64,000 bases of DNA from Eisenibacter elegans DSM 3317 (GCF_000430505.1 NZ_AUMD01000011.1:496001-560000); one strand, 5' to 3'. Positions 42,846 to 52,216 are shown, counted from the first letter of the stretch. The notes: generated from the sequence alone by a model not told the origin. A program made the numbers and translations.

Positions 42846-45089
42846 ATGAATTGGATTGCCAAAGGAAAATACCTCAGATATATCATCGGCTTGTGGGTGA
42901 TAGCCTTCTTGTCATTCTTTTTTGTAGTGTCTTATTTTTGGGCACTCAATGCGAATTTCCTCAATATGTTTGGGGAAATCCCCAGCCTCGAAAACCTCGA
43001 AAACCCTCGAAGTGAGTTGGCTTCTGAAATCTATACCGCCGATAATGTGCTGATGGGTAAATACTACCGCGAAAATCGTACGCCAGTAGAGTATGAAGAG
43101 TTGTCTCCCTATTTGATCAACTGCCTCATTGCTACCGAAGATGCGCGGTTTGAAGAACACCCGGGGATAGATCTTGAAGCGTTGATGCGTGTGGCTTTAT
43201 ATTTGGGCAAAAAAGGAGGGGGTAGTACCCTGACACAACAGCTGGCCAAAAACCTTTTCCGCCTTCGACAAGAGGAGCGCTACCAGGGATGGCTCGAAAA
43301 AATACCGATGATGCGCTCAGTAGTGATGAAAAGTAAGGAGTGGTTGACGGCTATCAAAATCGAACAAAGCTATACCAAAAAAGAAATCATCACGATGTAT
43401 CTCAATACAGTAGAATTTGGGAGCAATGCTTTTGGGATACACACTGCCTCAAAAACCTTTTTTGACAAAGAGCCTAGCCAGCTTACCCTCCCTGAGGCGG
43501 CTGTATTGGTTGGCTTGTTACAAGCACCAACACGCTATAGTCCTATTTCGAACTACAACAACGCCATCCGCCGCCGCAATGTGGTTATCTCCCAAGTGGC
43601 CAAATACAAGTATATCTCTGAATCAGAAGCAGCTTTTTACCAAAAAACACCCATCGAACTGCGCTATGGGGTAGAAGAACTGGCCGCTGGGATAGCCCCT
43701 TATTTCCGTATCGAAGCCCGCAAGTTCTTGTTAGAATGGGCCGAAGCTACCGGCCACGATCTCTATGCTGATGGCTTACGCATCTATACTACAATCGACT
43801 CCAAAATGCAGGAATATGCAGAAGAGGCGGTGAAGGAGCATATGAAGAAATTTCAGAAAATATTTTACGAGCACTGGCAAGGACGCAACCCTTGGGTAGA
43901 CCAATACAACCGTGAGATGCCCAACTATATCGAAAACTTGGCTCGCCGAACCCCCAAGTTCAGAGACCTACAACGCCAAGGTTTGAAAGAACGCGAAATC
44001 TGGCGGGTGATGAATACACCTGTCAAAACACAGGTCTTTACTTGGGACAATGCCACTGGTATCCGCGATACCACCCTCAGCCCCTTAGACTCCATCCGCT
44101 ACCAGCAGCATTTCCTCCACACAGGCTTTATGGCCATGGAGCCTAAAACAGGCCAAGTCAAAGCTTGGGTCGGGGGGATAGACTTCAAGTTTTTTCAATA
44201 TGACCACGTAAAACAAGGGACACGCCAGCCTGGCTCTACCTTCAAGCCTATTGTGTATGTAACAGCGCTGGACAATGGCTACACGCCTTGTTCGCAGTTT
44301 AGAGACGAACCCGTAACTTTTGGCAGTGGCCCTTATTCTTGGACGGCCCGCAACTCCTACGGCTCATACTCAGGGCAAATGCTCACCCTCCGCCAAGCGC
44401 TTGGGCAATCTGTAAACTCCGTAACTGCCGGCATCACCAAACGGGTAGGGGTGCCCAATATCATCCAATATGCCCGCGATTTGGGGATTACCTCCCCTCT
44501 CGAAGCTGTACCAACGCTCTGTTTGGGAGCTAGCGATGTGTCGGTATATGAGCTATTGGGTGCGTATGCCACCTTTGCCAACAAAGGCCGACACGTCCGC
44601 CCACAGTTTATCACCCGCATCGAAGACCGCAACGGTAATGTCATCGCTGAGTTTGTGCCTGAAGTAAAGCAAGTCATCAGCGAAGAAATCGCCTATCTGA
44701 TGCTCCATCTACTTACTTCTGCCACCGAACCCGGGGGTACTTCTACCTCTCTACACAGCTATGGTGTTACCAAAGACAACCAAATAGGAGCCAAAACCGG
44801 AACGACCCAAAACAACTCTGATGCTTGGTTTATGGGCGTTACCCAAGACCTCGCCGCAGGGCTTTGGGTAGGAGGCGACAACCGTAGTGTGCGCTTCCGT
44901 ACCATCGCACTCGGGCAGGGAGCTGTATTGGCACTACCTGTGTGGGGGTTGTTTATGCAGAAGGTCTATGAAGACCCGCGCCTGAAGGAAATCTACCGCC
45001 GCCGCCCCTTTGAAAAGCCCGAAAATCTCTCCATTGAGCTAGACTGTAACAAGGCTCGTCTCAATACGATGGAGCGATATATCAACTAA
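42846..45089 (+). CDS. Penicillin-binding protein 1A, bifunctional
   Basis: A 747-residue peptidoglycan synthase with one N-terminal membrane helix (about 12-34). Glycosyltransferase domain: ATEDARFEEHPGID (catalytic Glu), GGSTLTQQLAKNLF and the TKKEIITMYLN motif. Transpeptidase domain: RQPGSTFKP with the catalytic serine (STFK), SVNS and KTGTTQ. ATG 42846 is chosen because MNWIAKGKYLRYIIG begins a cytoplasmic tail; the frame from 42759 is not supported. Cross-links newly made glycan strands at the cell envelope. A strong terminator follows. Confidence 0.96.
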   Translation: MNWIAKGKYLRYIIGLWVIAFLSFFFVVSYFWALNANFLNMFGEIPSLENLENPRSELASEIYTADNVLMGKYYRENRTPVEYEELSPYLINCLIATEDARFEEHPGIDLEALMRVALYLGKKGGGSTLTQQLAKNLFRLRQEERYQGWLEKIPMMRSVVMKSKEWLTAIKIEQSYTKKEIITMYLNTVEFGSNAFGIHTASKTFFDKEPSQLTLPEAAVLVGLLQAPTRYSPISNYNNAIRRRNVVISQVAKYKYISESEAAFYQKTPIELRYGVEELAAGIAPYFRIEARKFLLEWAEATGHDLYADGLRIYTTIDSKMQEYAEEAVKEHMKKFQKIFYEHWQGRNPWVDQYNREMPNYIENLARRTPKFRDLQRQGLKEREIWRVMNTPVKTQVFTWDNATGIRDTTLSPLDSIRYQQHFLHTGFMAMEPKTGQVKAWVGGIDFKFFQYDHVKQGTRQPGSTFKPIVYVTALDNGYTPCSQFRDEPVTFGSGPYSWTARNSYGSYSGQMLTLRQALGQSVNSVTAGITKRVGVPNIIQYARDLGITSPLEAVPTLCLGASDVSVYELLGAYATFANKGRHVRPQFITRIEDRNGNVIAEFVPEVKQVISEEIAYLMLHLLTSATEPGGTSTSLHSYGVTKDNQIGAKTGTTQNNSDAWFMGVTQDLAAGLWVGGDNRSVRFRTIALGQGAVLALPVWGLFMQKVYEDPRLKEIYRRRPFEKPENLSIELDCNKARLNTMERYIN

Positions 45090-45112
45090 AATACTTTGCT
45101 CTTGGGCAAACC

Positions 45113-45149
45113 AAAAACCCTTATCTTACAACAGTAGGATGAGGGTTTT
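45113..45149 (+). terminator. Rho-independent terminator of the PBP1A gene
   Basis: AAAACCCTTATC (45114-45125) pairs with GATGAGGGTTTT (45138-45149), 12 bp with one mismatch. It lies 24 bases after the stop codon, with T residues on both sides, so it may act in both directions. Confidence 0.75.
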
Positions 45150-45167
45150 GATATTGATGCCAAAACT

Positions 45168-45261
45168 TATACCAGGATTCACAAGATTTGAGGAGTTACA
45201 AAATTTGATTCTCAAGGATTTTCAGCGGACACATTTCCCAAACCAATTTGGGTTGGGTATG
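45168..45261 (+). repeat. Family A dispersed repeat, copy 9
   Basis: TATACCAGGATTCACAAGATTTGAGG at the start, ATTTGATTCTCAAGGATTTTCAGCGGAC inside, and TTTCCCAAACCAATTTGGGTTGGGTATG at the end. Part of the left arm of the central palindrome is missing. The 574-bp gap 45090-45663 holds this copy, a family C element, a terminator and a promoter. Confidence 0.93.
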
Positions 45262-45385
45262 TTTGATTCGAGGCGCCACACAATGATTTTTAGGCCACGG
45301 GTACACAAATGTGTTTTTGCCTGTGTGTACAGGTGTTGTAAACCGCCGCTGATTTTTAGTCAATGACCTTAGGGTAAGCCACAAA

Positions 45386-45517
45386 CACGCCACTGATCAT
45401 TTTTCAAAACCACAGTTAAAACTGTGGGCTAAGTCTCATTTTGGAGGTAAAATGAGGCCTCGACTTGTCTCGACGCTGGAGCTCCGCGCTACTTTTTCAA
45501 AAATGTCCAGTGGTGTG
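45386..45517. repeat. Family C element with terminal inverted repeats, copy 3
   Basis: 132 bp between CACGCCACTGATCATTTTTC and AAAAATGTCCAGTGGTGTG; the left end is mutated. The interior shares AAGTCTCATTTT, TGAGGCCTCGACTTGTCTCGACGCTGGAGCT with the copy at 29235 and carries a CCACAGTT-AA-AACTGTGGGCTAA hairpin like the one in family B. No coding capacity. Confidence 0.82.
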
Positions 45518-45576
45518 AGCCACAAACAATCCCCTCCCTCTATGGGTTTTGACAAGAGTGTTTTGCTTTGCTGCTA

Positions 45577-45608
45577 TTTGTAATCCTGATACAAACGATG
45601 TATCTTTA
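45577..45608 (+). promoter_or_regulatory. Promoter of the MoxR-CoxE operon
   Basis: TTTG (45577-45580), 20 bases, TATCTTTA (45601-45608). The whole string strongly resembles the thiamine promoter at 3096-3127 (both share CCTGATACAA between the boxes), and both lie shortly after a family C right end. Confidence 0.6.
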
Positions 45609-45663
45609 TCAATTGTGGCCATTCATCAAACTAACTTACGCACGTTTTCACCATTCATCGCTT

Positions 45664-46497
45664 ATGAAATTTCAAGGAACCGATACCTACATCGCTACCA
45701 ATGAGTTACAGGTAGCCGTCAATGCGGCCATTGCGCTCGAAAAACCCCTCCTCATCAAGGGCGAGCCGGGCACAGGCAAGACGATGCTTGCCTACGAAAT
45801 CGCCAAGGCGCTTAACAAGCCCCTGCTTACTTGGCATATCAAATCGACGACGATGGCGCAGCAGGGTTTATACGAATATGATGCTGTCTCGCGATTGCGT
45901 GACTCCCAGCTGGGTGATGAGCGCGTGCGTGATATTGCCAACTACATCAAAAAAGGCAAGCTTTGGGAGGCTTTTGAGGCCGACGAAGCCCCTGTGCTCC
46001 TCATCGATGAAGTCGACAAGGCTGATATCGAGTTTCCCAATGACTTGCTGCTCGAATTGGATAAGATGGAGTTTTATGTCTATGAGCTACAGCGCACCAT
46101 TGTGGCCAAGCAGCGCCCCATTATCCTCATCACCTCCAACAACGAAAAAGAACTGCCTGATGCCTTCCTACGCCGTTGCTTTTTCCACTATATCCAATTC
46201 CCCGACCCCGCTACGATGAAGGACATCGTTGAGGTACACTTCCCCAACCTCGAACGCGACCTGATGGACCACGCCCTCAAGGTGTTCTACAACCTACGTG
46301 AAGTCAAAGGCCTTAAGAAAAAGCCTTCTACCAGCGAGTTGGTCGACTGGATACGCCTCCTCAAGCTAGGCAGTGTTTCTGCTATCGACCTCGATAAGGT
46401 GGACTTTGTCAGCCATATGCCGCCCTATGGGGGCGCGCTGCTCAAAAATGAGCAAGATTACACCCTGCTCGACCGCCTGCGCCGCTTTGGGCGCTAG
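45664..46497 (+). CDS. MoxR-type AAA+ ATPase
   Basis: A 277-residue AAA+ ATPase. Walker A GEPGTGKT (about 35-42), Walker B VLLIDEVDKA (about 112-121), sensor 1 ITSNNEKELPDAFLRR with Arg finger region (about 158-173). This group works with a VWA partner, here the next gene, to remodel or insert metals into enzymes, or to control envelope or stress systems. ATG 45664 is preferred; an upstream frame to 45568 lies in the promoter. About 110 bases separate it from its partner. Confidence 0.93.
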   Translation: MKFQGTDTYIATNELQVAVNAAIALEKPLLIKGEPGTGKTMLAYEIAKALNKPLLTWHIKSTTMAQQGLYEYDAVSRLRDSQLGDERVRDIANYIKKGKLWEAFEADEAPVLLIDEVDKADIEFPNDLLLELDKMEFYVYELQRTIVAKQRPIILITSNNEKELPDAFLRRCFFHYIQFPDPATMKDIVEVHFPNLERDLMDHALKVFYNLREVKGLKKKPSTSELVDWIRLLKLGSVSAIDLDKVDFVSHMPPYGGALLKNEQDYTLLDRLRRFGR

Positions 46498-46608
46498 CTT
46501 TGGGTATTTCCCCGTGTGAGACACAGGGAACTGCTTGGTGCAGTTCCTAAACCACACAGGCTCTTCATACTTCCATATTCCATCGCCCAAACTGCCTACT
46601 CAATAACT

Positions 46609-47811
46609 ATGTTTCTCGACTTTTTCCGCCTCCTCAAAAGTAATGGCATCCCCGTAACCCTGCGCGAGCACCTGACCCTGCTCGAAGCCCTCGACAAGGG
46701 AGTGGTGGCCTACAGCATCGACGATTTCTACGCCCTCAGCCGGGCGGCGCTGGTCAAACACGAGCAGCACCTCGACCGCTTCGATGTGCTTTTCGGGATG
46801 TTCTTTAGGCAACTCGACAATATCCCGGTCGAGAAAATCGTCCAAATTCCTGCCGAGTGGCTACAAAAAGGGATTGAAGACCGGCAGTTTAGCCCCGAAG
46901 AGATGGCCGCCATCGAGGCGATGGGCGGCCTCGACAAGCTGATGGAGCGCCTGCGCGAGCTGCTCGAAGAGCAGAAAGAGCGCCACGAAGGCGGCGATAC
47001 TTGGATAGGTACGCAAGGTACTTCGCCTTTTGGTGCCTATGGCTACAATCCTGAAGGCGTGCGCATAGGCCAAGAACAAGGCCGGCAGGGCCGCGCCGTA
47101 AAAGTATGGGACAAACGCAGCTACCAAAACCTCGACGACAATGTAGAGCTGGATACCCGCAACATCAAACTAGCGCTCAAGCGTCTGCGCATCCTCACCC
47201 GCGAAGGCCGCCGCGAAGAGCTAGACCTTGATACCACTATCCGCAAGACCTCCGAAAACGCCGGCGTGCTCGACTTGGAACTGGTGCCGTCTAAGAAAAA
47301 TCGTGTCAAGGTCTTGATATTGTTTGATATTGGCGGGTCTATGGATGCGCACATCCGCCTCTGCGAACAGCTTTTCTCGGCGGCCAAGTATGAATTCAAA
47401 CATCTGGAATATTACTACTTCCATAACTGCCTCTATGAGTTTGTCTGGAAAGACAATACCCGCCGCCATACTGAGCGCATCCCTACCCTCGAACTGCTCC
47501 ATAAATACAATCAAGACTACAAACTCATCTTTGTAGGCGATGCCACCATGGCTCCCTATGAAATCACCGCTCCCCAAGGTAGCGTAGAACACTACAACGA
47601 AGAGCCGGGAAAGGTCTGGATTCAGCGTATGCGCGAGCAGTTTCCCTACAGCATCTGGCTCAACCCAACGCTTCCCAAGTATTGGGACTTCACCCCTTCG
47701 ATAGAATTGCTGCGCGAATTGATGGACGACAGGATGTTTCCTCTTACCCTAGGCGGCCTCACTGCTGCCATGAAGGCGCTCAAAGACAAAAAAATCAAGT
47801 ATGAGGGGTAA
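46609..47811 (+). CDS. CoxE-like VWA-domain protein
   Basis: A 400-residue VWA protein of the CoxE type (COG3552). The N-terminal helical part (FLDFFRLLKSNGIPVTLREHLTLLEAL) is typical. The VWA domain at about 225-390 has VLILFDIGGSMDAH with the MIDAS DxGxS, then IFVGDATMAPYEI with a later MIDAS residue, and IWLNPTLPKYWDFTPSIELLRE. It is expected to recruit the MoxR ATPase to its substrate. ATG 46609 is preferred over the open frame from 46516. Its 3' UTR is a family D element beginning 27 bases after the stop codon. Confidence 0.92.
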   Translation: MFLDFFRLLKSNGIPVTLREHLTLLEALDKGVVAYSIDDFYALSRAALVKHEQHLDRFDVLFGMFFRQLDNIPVEKIVQIPAEWLQKGIEDRQFSPEEMAAIEAMGGLDKLMERLRELLEEQKERHEGGDTWIGTQGTSPFGAYGYNPEGVRIGQEQGRQGRAVKVWDKRSYQNLDDNVELDTRNIKLALKRLRILTREGRREELDLDTTIRKTSENAGVLDLELVPSKKNRVKVLILFDIGGSMDAHIRLCEQLFSAAKYEFKHLEYYYFHNCLYEFVWKDNTRRHTERIPTLELLHKYNQDYKLIFVGDATMAPYEITAPQGSVEHYNEEPGKVWIQRMREQFPYSIWLNPTLPKYWDFTPSIELLRELMDDRMFPLTLGGLTAAMKALKDKKIKYEG

Positions 47812-47838
47812 ACGGCCATTGTTACGCCCCCTTAGTCA

Positions 47839-48075
47839 GGCATTTACCCCAGCCTCAATCCGTAGTTTCGGCCTTCAAATTACAGCCTTTGCCCGATAGT
47901 ACCGCCACTCGATTTGCCCTAACTTTGCATTGTAAGCTAGAGAGTTTTGCGCTATGATGCAAAGTTCTTCTGCTTCACAGCAACTGTGTAGCATAGTGTT
48001 TTCATTTGAGGTTTAGTTTTGAAAAAGGTTTAGTATGTGAAAAGCCGACACTCCCTGAGTATCGGCTTTTTTGTT
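47839..48075 (+). repeat. Family D 3' UTR element, copy 1
   Basis: 237 bp, about 90% identical to the inverse of 61262-61500. It begins CAGGCATTTACCCCAGCC, carries a TAACTTTG promoter-like box (47932-47939), an ACTTTGC/GCAAAGT pair that can close a variable segment, a conserved stretch TTTTCATTTGAGGTTTAGTTTTG, and ends in a strong terminator. Variation is concentrated in the middle (about 47963-47996). Confidence 0.9.
48041..48071. terminator. Strong terminator at the end of family D copy 1
   Basis: AAGCCGACACTC-CCT-GAGTATCGGCTT, a 12-bp stem (one G-T pair) with a 3-base loop, followed by TTTTTT on the plus strand and preceded by AAA on the other. It terminates the MoxR-CoxE transcript and probably also the convergent gene at 48081. 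Confidence 0.9.
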
Positions 48076-48080
48076 TTGCG

Positions 48081-48461
48081 CTATTCGGGGCTGTTCAAAT
48101 CCTCTTCAGGATAGGGCACAAACACGAAATTGGTAAATTGCTCATCTACTACAAAGAGGCAGCAGAACTCTTCAGGATTTTTGTAGGCATCCTTAAAGCG
48201 TTGTTCATCGGCTACAAGTTGGCGTTGGACAAACTCATCCAAAAAAGAAAAATAGTAGTTCCAAGTCAATTGGTGGGTGTTTTTATCTAACAGGAGTTGC
48301 CCAACAGGAAGCCCCACCTTAGAGATAGGAAAAATGGGATAGTCAGATATTTTACGTACCCGAAGTTGGTACGAGGCCTCTTGGAGGGTTTGGCTTACCT
48401 TCACAAAGTCTTGGGTGATAGTACCCAAATATTTCCCATCGAGTTCGGGGTCATTTACCAT
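48081..48461 (-). CDS. Small protein of unknown function
   Basis: A 126-residue cytoplasmic protein without signal peptide, acidic overall, with strands around KYLGTITQDF, QLRVRKISDYPIFPISKVGLP and the C-terminal CCLFVVDEQFTNFVFVPYPEEDL. The alternating polar/hydrophobic pattern suggests an alpha/beta domain. ATG 48461 is chosen; the frame to 48548 runs into a family A repeat. No family is recognised. Confidence 0.65.
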   Translation of the reverse strand: MVNDPELDGKYLGTITQDFVKVSQTLQEASYQLRVRKISDYPIFPISKVGLPVGQLLLDKNTHQLTWNYYFSFLDEFVQRQLVADEQRFKDAYKNPEEFCCLFVVDEQFTNFVFVPYPEEDLNSPE

Positions 48462-48464
48462 AGT

Positions 48465-48568
48465 TATACCAAGATTTATTTGATTTAAGGATTCTACTGG
48501 ATTTAATCCTCTTGAATACCAATGATTTGCAATGCGCAGGTTTACCAAACCAGTTGTGGTTGAGTATA
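48465..48568 (+). repeat. Family A dispersed repeat, copy 10
   Basis: Full-length but diverged: TATACCAAGATTTATTTGATTTAAGG, then ATCCTCTTGAATACCAATGATTTGCAATGCGCAGG, and GTTGTGGTTGAGTATA. It lies between the minus-strand gene at 48081 (3 bases from its ATG) and the TrmH gene. Confidence 0.82.
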
Positions 48569-48592
48569 ATTCTGCTTGGGTCTAAAAACGGC

Positions 48593-49135
48593 TCAGTGCT
48601 GATGCCTCAGAAACCCTTGGCTATGTTGCCAGAGCACAATCCCCACACTCACCGATACGTTGAGGGAGTGTTTGGTTCCCCATTGTGGGATTTCGAGGCA
48701 GGCATCACAAAGGGGTAGCACTTGGTCTTGTACCCCAGCCACCTCATTGCCAAATACGAAGGCGTATTTTTCGGTAGCCTCAAAGGCATAGTTTTCGAGC
48801 GAAATACTGCCTTCAGCTTGTTCTATAGCCAAGATGCGGTAACCTTGGGCTTTGAGTTTGGTGAGGAGGGCGGGGGTGTCTTGGTGGTGTTCCCAAGCAA
48901 CAGATTCGGTAGCACCTAGGGCAGTTTTGTGAATCTCGCGGTTGGGGGGTGTGCCAGTGATGCCACAAAGGTAAATCTTTTCGGCCAAAAATGCGTCTGC
49001 TGTTCGGAAAGCCGCGCCCACATTGTGTAGGCTGCGGATGTTGTCGAGCACCAAACAGATAGGACGCTTGGCTACTGCCTGATAAGCCTCAGGACTGAGG
49101 CGGTTCATTTCTTCGATGGCAAGTTTGCGAAGCAT
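48593..49135 (-). CDS. SpoU/TrmH-family RNA 2'-O-methyltransferase
   Basis: A 180-residue SPOUT-fold methyltransferase. Motif 1 LDNIRSLHNVGAAFRTADAF (about 31-50), motif 2 VFGNEVAGV (about 131-139) and motif 3 QWGTKHSLNVSVSVGIVLW (about 152-170) are all present, forming the trefoil-knot SAM site. It modifies tRNA or rRNA ribose; the exact target nucleotide cannot be told. There is no extra RNA-binding domain. Confidence 0.93.
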   Translation of the reverse strand: MLRKLAIEEMNRLSPEAYQAVAKRPICLVLDNIRSLHNVGAAFRTADAFLAEKIYLCGITGTPPNREIHKTALGATESVAWEHHQDTPALLTKLKAQGYRILAIEQAEGSISLENYAFEATEKYAFVFGNEVAGVQDQVLPLCDACLEIPQWGTKHSLNVSVSVGIVLWQHSQGFLRHQH

Positions 49136-49177
49136 AGTTTTTTTATACGATAAGGTAAGGAAGCTTTTTATGACCCA

Positions 49178-49876
49178 TCAAATATCTTCTCCAATGGGAG
49201 AAAAAAACAGCTCGGTATCGGGGAGCAGCTCGTGGAAACGCGCCCTGTCCCATTCGTTGAGGGAGATTCCTTCGGCCTGTAGCTGTTGTAGTTTGAGTTG
49301 GTCTATACTGTAGGGTAGCATTTTGATGCCTTTGTTTTGGCTGATATTGAGCAGGCGTAGTGTTTTGAGTTGGCTGATTTCGTCGGGTAGGGCGCTGAGT
49401 AAGTTGGCGCTGAGGTGTAGTTCTTCGAGGGTTTTGAGCTTGCCTATAGTTGCCGGTAGTTGCTGGATTTTACATTGGTGAAGGTTGAGGTATTGAAGTT
49501 TTGGGAGCTTGCTCAGGAGCGCAAAAGTATGCTCCCAGTCGAGTTGCGCGTTGCCGGTCAGGTAGAGTGTTTTGAGCTGTTTGAGTTGGTTGAGTGTTTC
49601 GGGCAAGCGGCGGAGGTTGTTGCCGGCTAGGTTGAGTTCTTCGAGGTGATGTAACTCCCCGATGGCTTCGGGCAGGCTTTCGAGGTCATTGCCCGACAGG
49701 CTTAGGCGATAAACGGCCTCTGGTTGCCGGAGCGCCTGCTCTAAGGTAAGAAATACCCTCTCTTTGTCAACTTCTACAACCTTGGTCGAAGCTTCTTCTT
49801 CTACTTGATGGGCAGGGCTGCAAGCCCCAACACCAATGGTTAGCGCTAGCACTAGGAATCTGAACATTCGTAACAT
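49178..49876 (-). CDS. Leucine-rich-repeat lipoprotein
   Basis: A 232-residue lipoprotein (signal sequence ending GVGAC). About six leucine-rich repeats of 23 residues (consensus LxxLxxLxLxxNxLxxLPxxIxxL) fill residues about 60-210, for example LHHLEELNLAGNNLRRLPETL and LKTLEELHLSANLLSALPDEI, with an irregular Cys/Gln repeat in the middle. It probably binds a protein partner in the periplasm or at the outer membrane. ATG 49876 or 49867 are possible starts; the former is given. Confidence 0.88.
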   Translation of the reverse strand: MLRMFRFLVLALTIGVGACSPAHQVEEEASTKVVEVDKERVFLTLEQALRQPEAVYRLSLSGNDLESLPEAIGELHHLEELNLAGNNLRRLPETLNQLKQLKTLYLTGNAQLDWEHTFALLSKLPKLQYLNLHQCKIQQLPATIGKLKTLEELHLSANLLSALPDEISQLKTLRLLNISQNKGIKMLPYSIDQLKLQQLQAEGISLNEWDRARFHELLPDTELFFSPIGEDI

Positions 49877-49985
49877 AAGAAAACACAATAAATTTGATGA
49901 AGTATACGCTGTGGGCGCTGTACATACAACGCCTTTGAAGGGGCAAACAGTATGCCGCCCACACGTAAGTTGGGTGACAAATATG

Positions 49986-50465
49986 TTACTTTTTCTCGAT
50001 AATTCGCATAATTTCTTCGAGGAATCGCTGATCTACTTCGTCAAAATCGTTGAGCTGGTCGCTGTCTACATCCAAGACCATCGTTACCTTGCCGTCCTTA
50101 AAACCCGGCACTACTATCTCAGACTTAGAGGCACTACTGCAGGCGATGTGCCCTGGGAACTGCTCCACATCGGCTACGATGATGGTCTGGGCTTGGGTGT
50201 AGCAAGCGCCACAAACACCCTTATGAAAGGGGATTCGGGTACAGGCCAAAGGGCCTTGGAAAGGGCCTAAGACCAACTGTTCTTCTTTGACCAAATAAAA
50301 ACCCACCCAGAAGAAGCCCAAGGCTTCCTTCAATACTGCGGATACATTGGCCAAGTTGGCAATCAAATCTGCTTCAGCGCCTACTAGGGCGGCTATCTGT
50401 GGAACAATGGCCTCGTAACGCTCTTGGCGCGAGGCTGTTTGAGGAACATAAAGGGTCTCTGCCAT
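49986..50465 (-). CDS. Free methionine-(R)-sulfoxide reductase, GAF-domain
   Basis: A 159-residue GAF-fold reductase that repairs free methionine-R-sulfoxide. The characteristic cysteines are present: ACTRIPFHKGVCGACY (two redox Cys) and HIACSSASKSEIV (third Cys). ATG 50465 gives the usual N terminus; a TTG further up is not needed. Cytoplasmic; the electron donor is normally thioredoxin. A -7-like box TAAATTTG lies upstream on the minus strand near 50527-50534. Confidence 0.92.
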   Translation of the reverse strand: MAETLYVPQTASRQERYEAIVPQIAALVGAEADLIANLANVSAVLKEALGFFWVGFYLVKEEQLVLGPFQGPLACTRIPFHKGVCGACYTQAQTIIVADVEQFPGHIACSSASKSEIVVPGFKDGKVTMVLDVDSDQLNDFDEVDQRFLEEIMRIIEKK

Positions 50466-50692
50466 ATATTTGGGTTGCTTGTTTTTTGGTTGGGCTGAGC
50501 ACGGCAACAGCCTTGCAAAGGGGACAAATTTACAAAATTTTGCGCAAGCAGCCCTTTGTCAAACAGTCCCTAGCGCCGGAGTGTTCCCCGATGTGTGTGG
50601 TTCGTGCAAACAAAAACAGCCCTATCTCCTTATTTTTTGCAGTGGGTTGGTTATCTTCGTAGCCGTTGCGCCACTACTAGCCCACCTGCCTT

Positions 50693-52216
50693 ATGTACAA
50701 AAACTACCTTGCTAATCTATTCGGCCTGCGATTTTTGCCGGTCTTATTATTGGTGGGTATATTGCTCACCTGTCAATCATCCGAAAATGTAGCCCAAGCG
50801 CCTATGCCTTATGACCCTGAGCAAGTACAATCTGCTCTCCAAACCCTTGTTCAAGACTCAGTGCTTAGGCACGGAATGCTGGCCGTGTCTGTCCGCTCCC
50901 TACGCAGCCAAGAGGTAGTAGTAGAGCATCAGGGTCAGCTGACGCTCAACGCTGCCTCGGTACTCAAGGCTGTTACCACTGCCACTGCCCTAGAGCTGCT
51001 TGGCAGTCAATTTAGCTTCGAAACTACGTTGGCCTACGACGGGCGCATTACGACACAAGGGGTGTTGGAAGGGAATCTCTACCTCGTTGGTGGGGGCGAC
51101 CCTACTTTTGCTTCCCCCTTGATGGGGCAGGGGCTGCCTCTCGCCTTGGCGCCTTTTGTGCAGGCTGTCCAACGCGCAGGTATTCGCCGCATTGAGGGGC
51201 AAATCATTGCCGACGAAAGCCTCTTTGACCCCAATACCTTGCCCTACGGCTGGATTTGGGGCGATATGGGCAACTATTACGGAGCTCCCGTACACGCCCT
51301 CAACTGCCTTGACAATAGCTACAATCTTTGGCTCAAGCCCGGCGCAACCATAGGCGACCCTACCGAGGTAGTCAAGACAGAACCTTATCTCCCGGGGGTG
51401 GTTTTTCACAATCGCGCCCTGACTGCTGCCGCCGGCACTGGCGACAATTGCGTGATTTATGGTGCGCCCTACGACCAAGTACGCTATACTTCCGGCACTA
51501 TCCCTCAAGGGGGACTGTTCAAAGTGCGGGGAGCCATTCCTGACCCGGGGATGCTGCTCATCAGCCATTTGCGCGAGCGCCTCAAGCAGCAGGGGGTAGA
51601 GGTAATCGGCAAAAACAATTCTTCGCGGCTGTTGGCGCAAGCCGGCCAAAACCTGCCTGATACAGTGCGTACGGTCTTGTATCGACATCGATCGCCTGCC
51701 TTAGGTCAAGTAGCGCAGGTAACCAACTGGTATAGTGTAAATCTGTATGCTGAGGCCATGCTCAAGGCCCTTGGCCGAGAGGAGAAAAAGCAATACGGTG
51801 ACACCTTTGCCGGCGCAAAAGCGATGAAGGACTATTGGCAAGCTCAAGGGCTTGATGTGTCCGGCTGGGTGCTTCACGATGGCAGCGGCCTTTCGGTCAG
51901 CAATGGCATCACCACCGACCTACTGACGGGTATCCTAGCCTCGATGTCCCAACGCAAAAGCTATGAGGTTTTTTACGCTTCGTTGCCCGTAGCAGGTGTT
52001 TCGGGCACACTGGCCGGAATGGGAGGCAGCTCCCGCATTCGGGGAAATTTGCGCGCCAAAAGTGGCGCAATGACCGGAGTGCTGGCCTATGCAGGCTATT
52101 TTACTACGGCCACCGGCGAGCCTATGGCCTTTGCCATCATCAGCAACCGGCATACCTGCAACTATAGCACAATGCGGCAGAAAATAGAAACCTTTTTGGC
52201 GGCTATGGTTCAGTAA
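50693..52216 (+). CDS. dacB: D-Ala-D-Ala carboxypeptidase/endopeptidase (PBP4, family S13)
   Basis: A 507-residue exported enzyme that trims peptidoglycan peptide stems and cuts cross-links. Active-site motifs: SVLK (SxxK, about 94-97) with nucleophile serine, SVNLYAEAML (SxN, about 347-349) and the KSGAMTG motif (KSG, about 454-456). The N terminus has a signal sequence with a possible lipobox (GILLTC), so it may be lipid-anchored. ATG 50693. Located alone. Confidence 0.94.
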   Translation: MYKNYLANLFGLRFLPVLLLVGILLTCQSSENVAQAPMPYDPEQVQSALQTLVQDSVLRHGMLAVSVRSLRSQEVVVEHQGQLTLNAASVLKAVTTATALELLGSQFSFETTLAYDGRITTQGVLEGNLYLVGGGDPTFASPLMGQGLPLALAPFVQAVQRAGIRRIEGQIIADESLFDPNTLPYGWIWGDMGNYYGAPVHALNCLDNSYNLWLKPGATIGDPTEVVKTEPYLPGVVFHNRALTAAAGTGDNCVIYGAPYDQVRYTSGTIPQGGLFKVRGAIPDPGMLLISHLRERLKQQGVEVIGKNNSSRLLAQAGQNLPDTVRTVLYRHRSPALGQVAQVTNWYSVNLYAEAMLKALGREEKKQYGDTFAGAKAMKDYWQAQGLDVSGWVLHDGSGLSVSNGITTDLLTGILASMSQRKSYEVFYASLPVAGVSGTLAGMGGSSRIRGNLRAKSGAMTGVLAYAGYFTTATGEPMAFAIISNRHTCNYSTMRQKIETFLAAMVQ

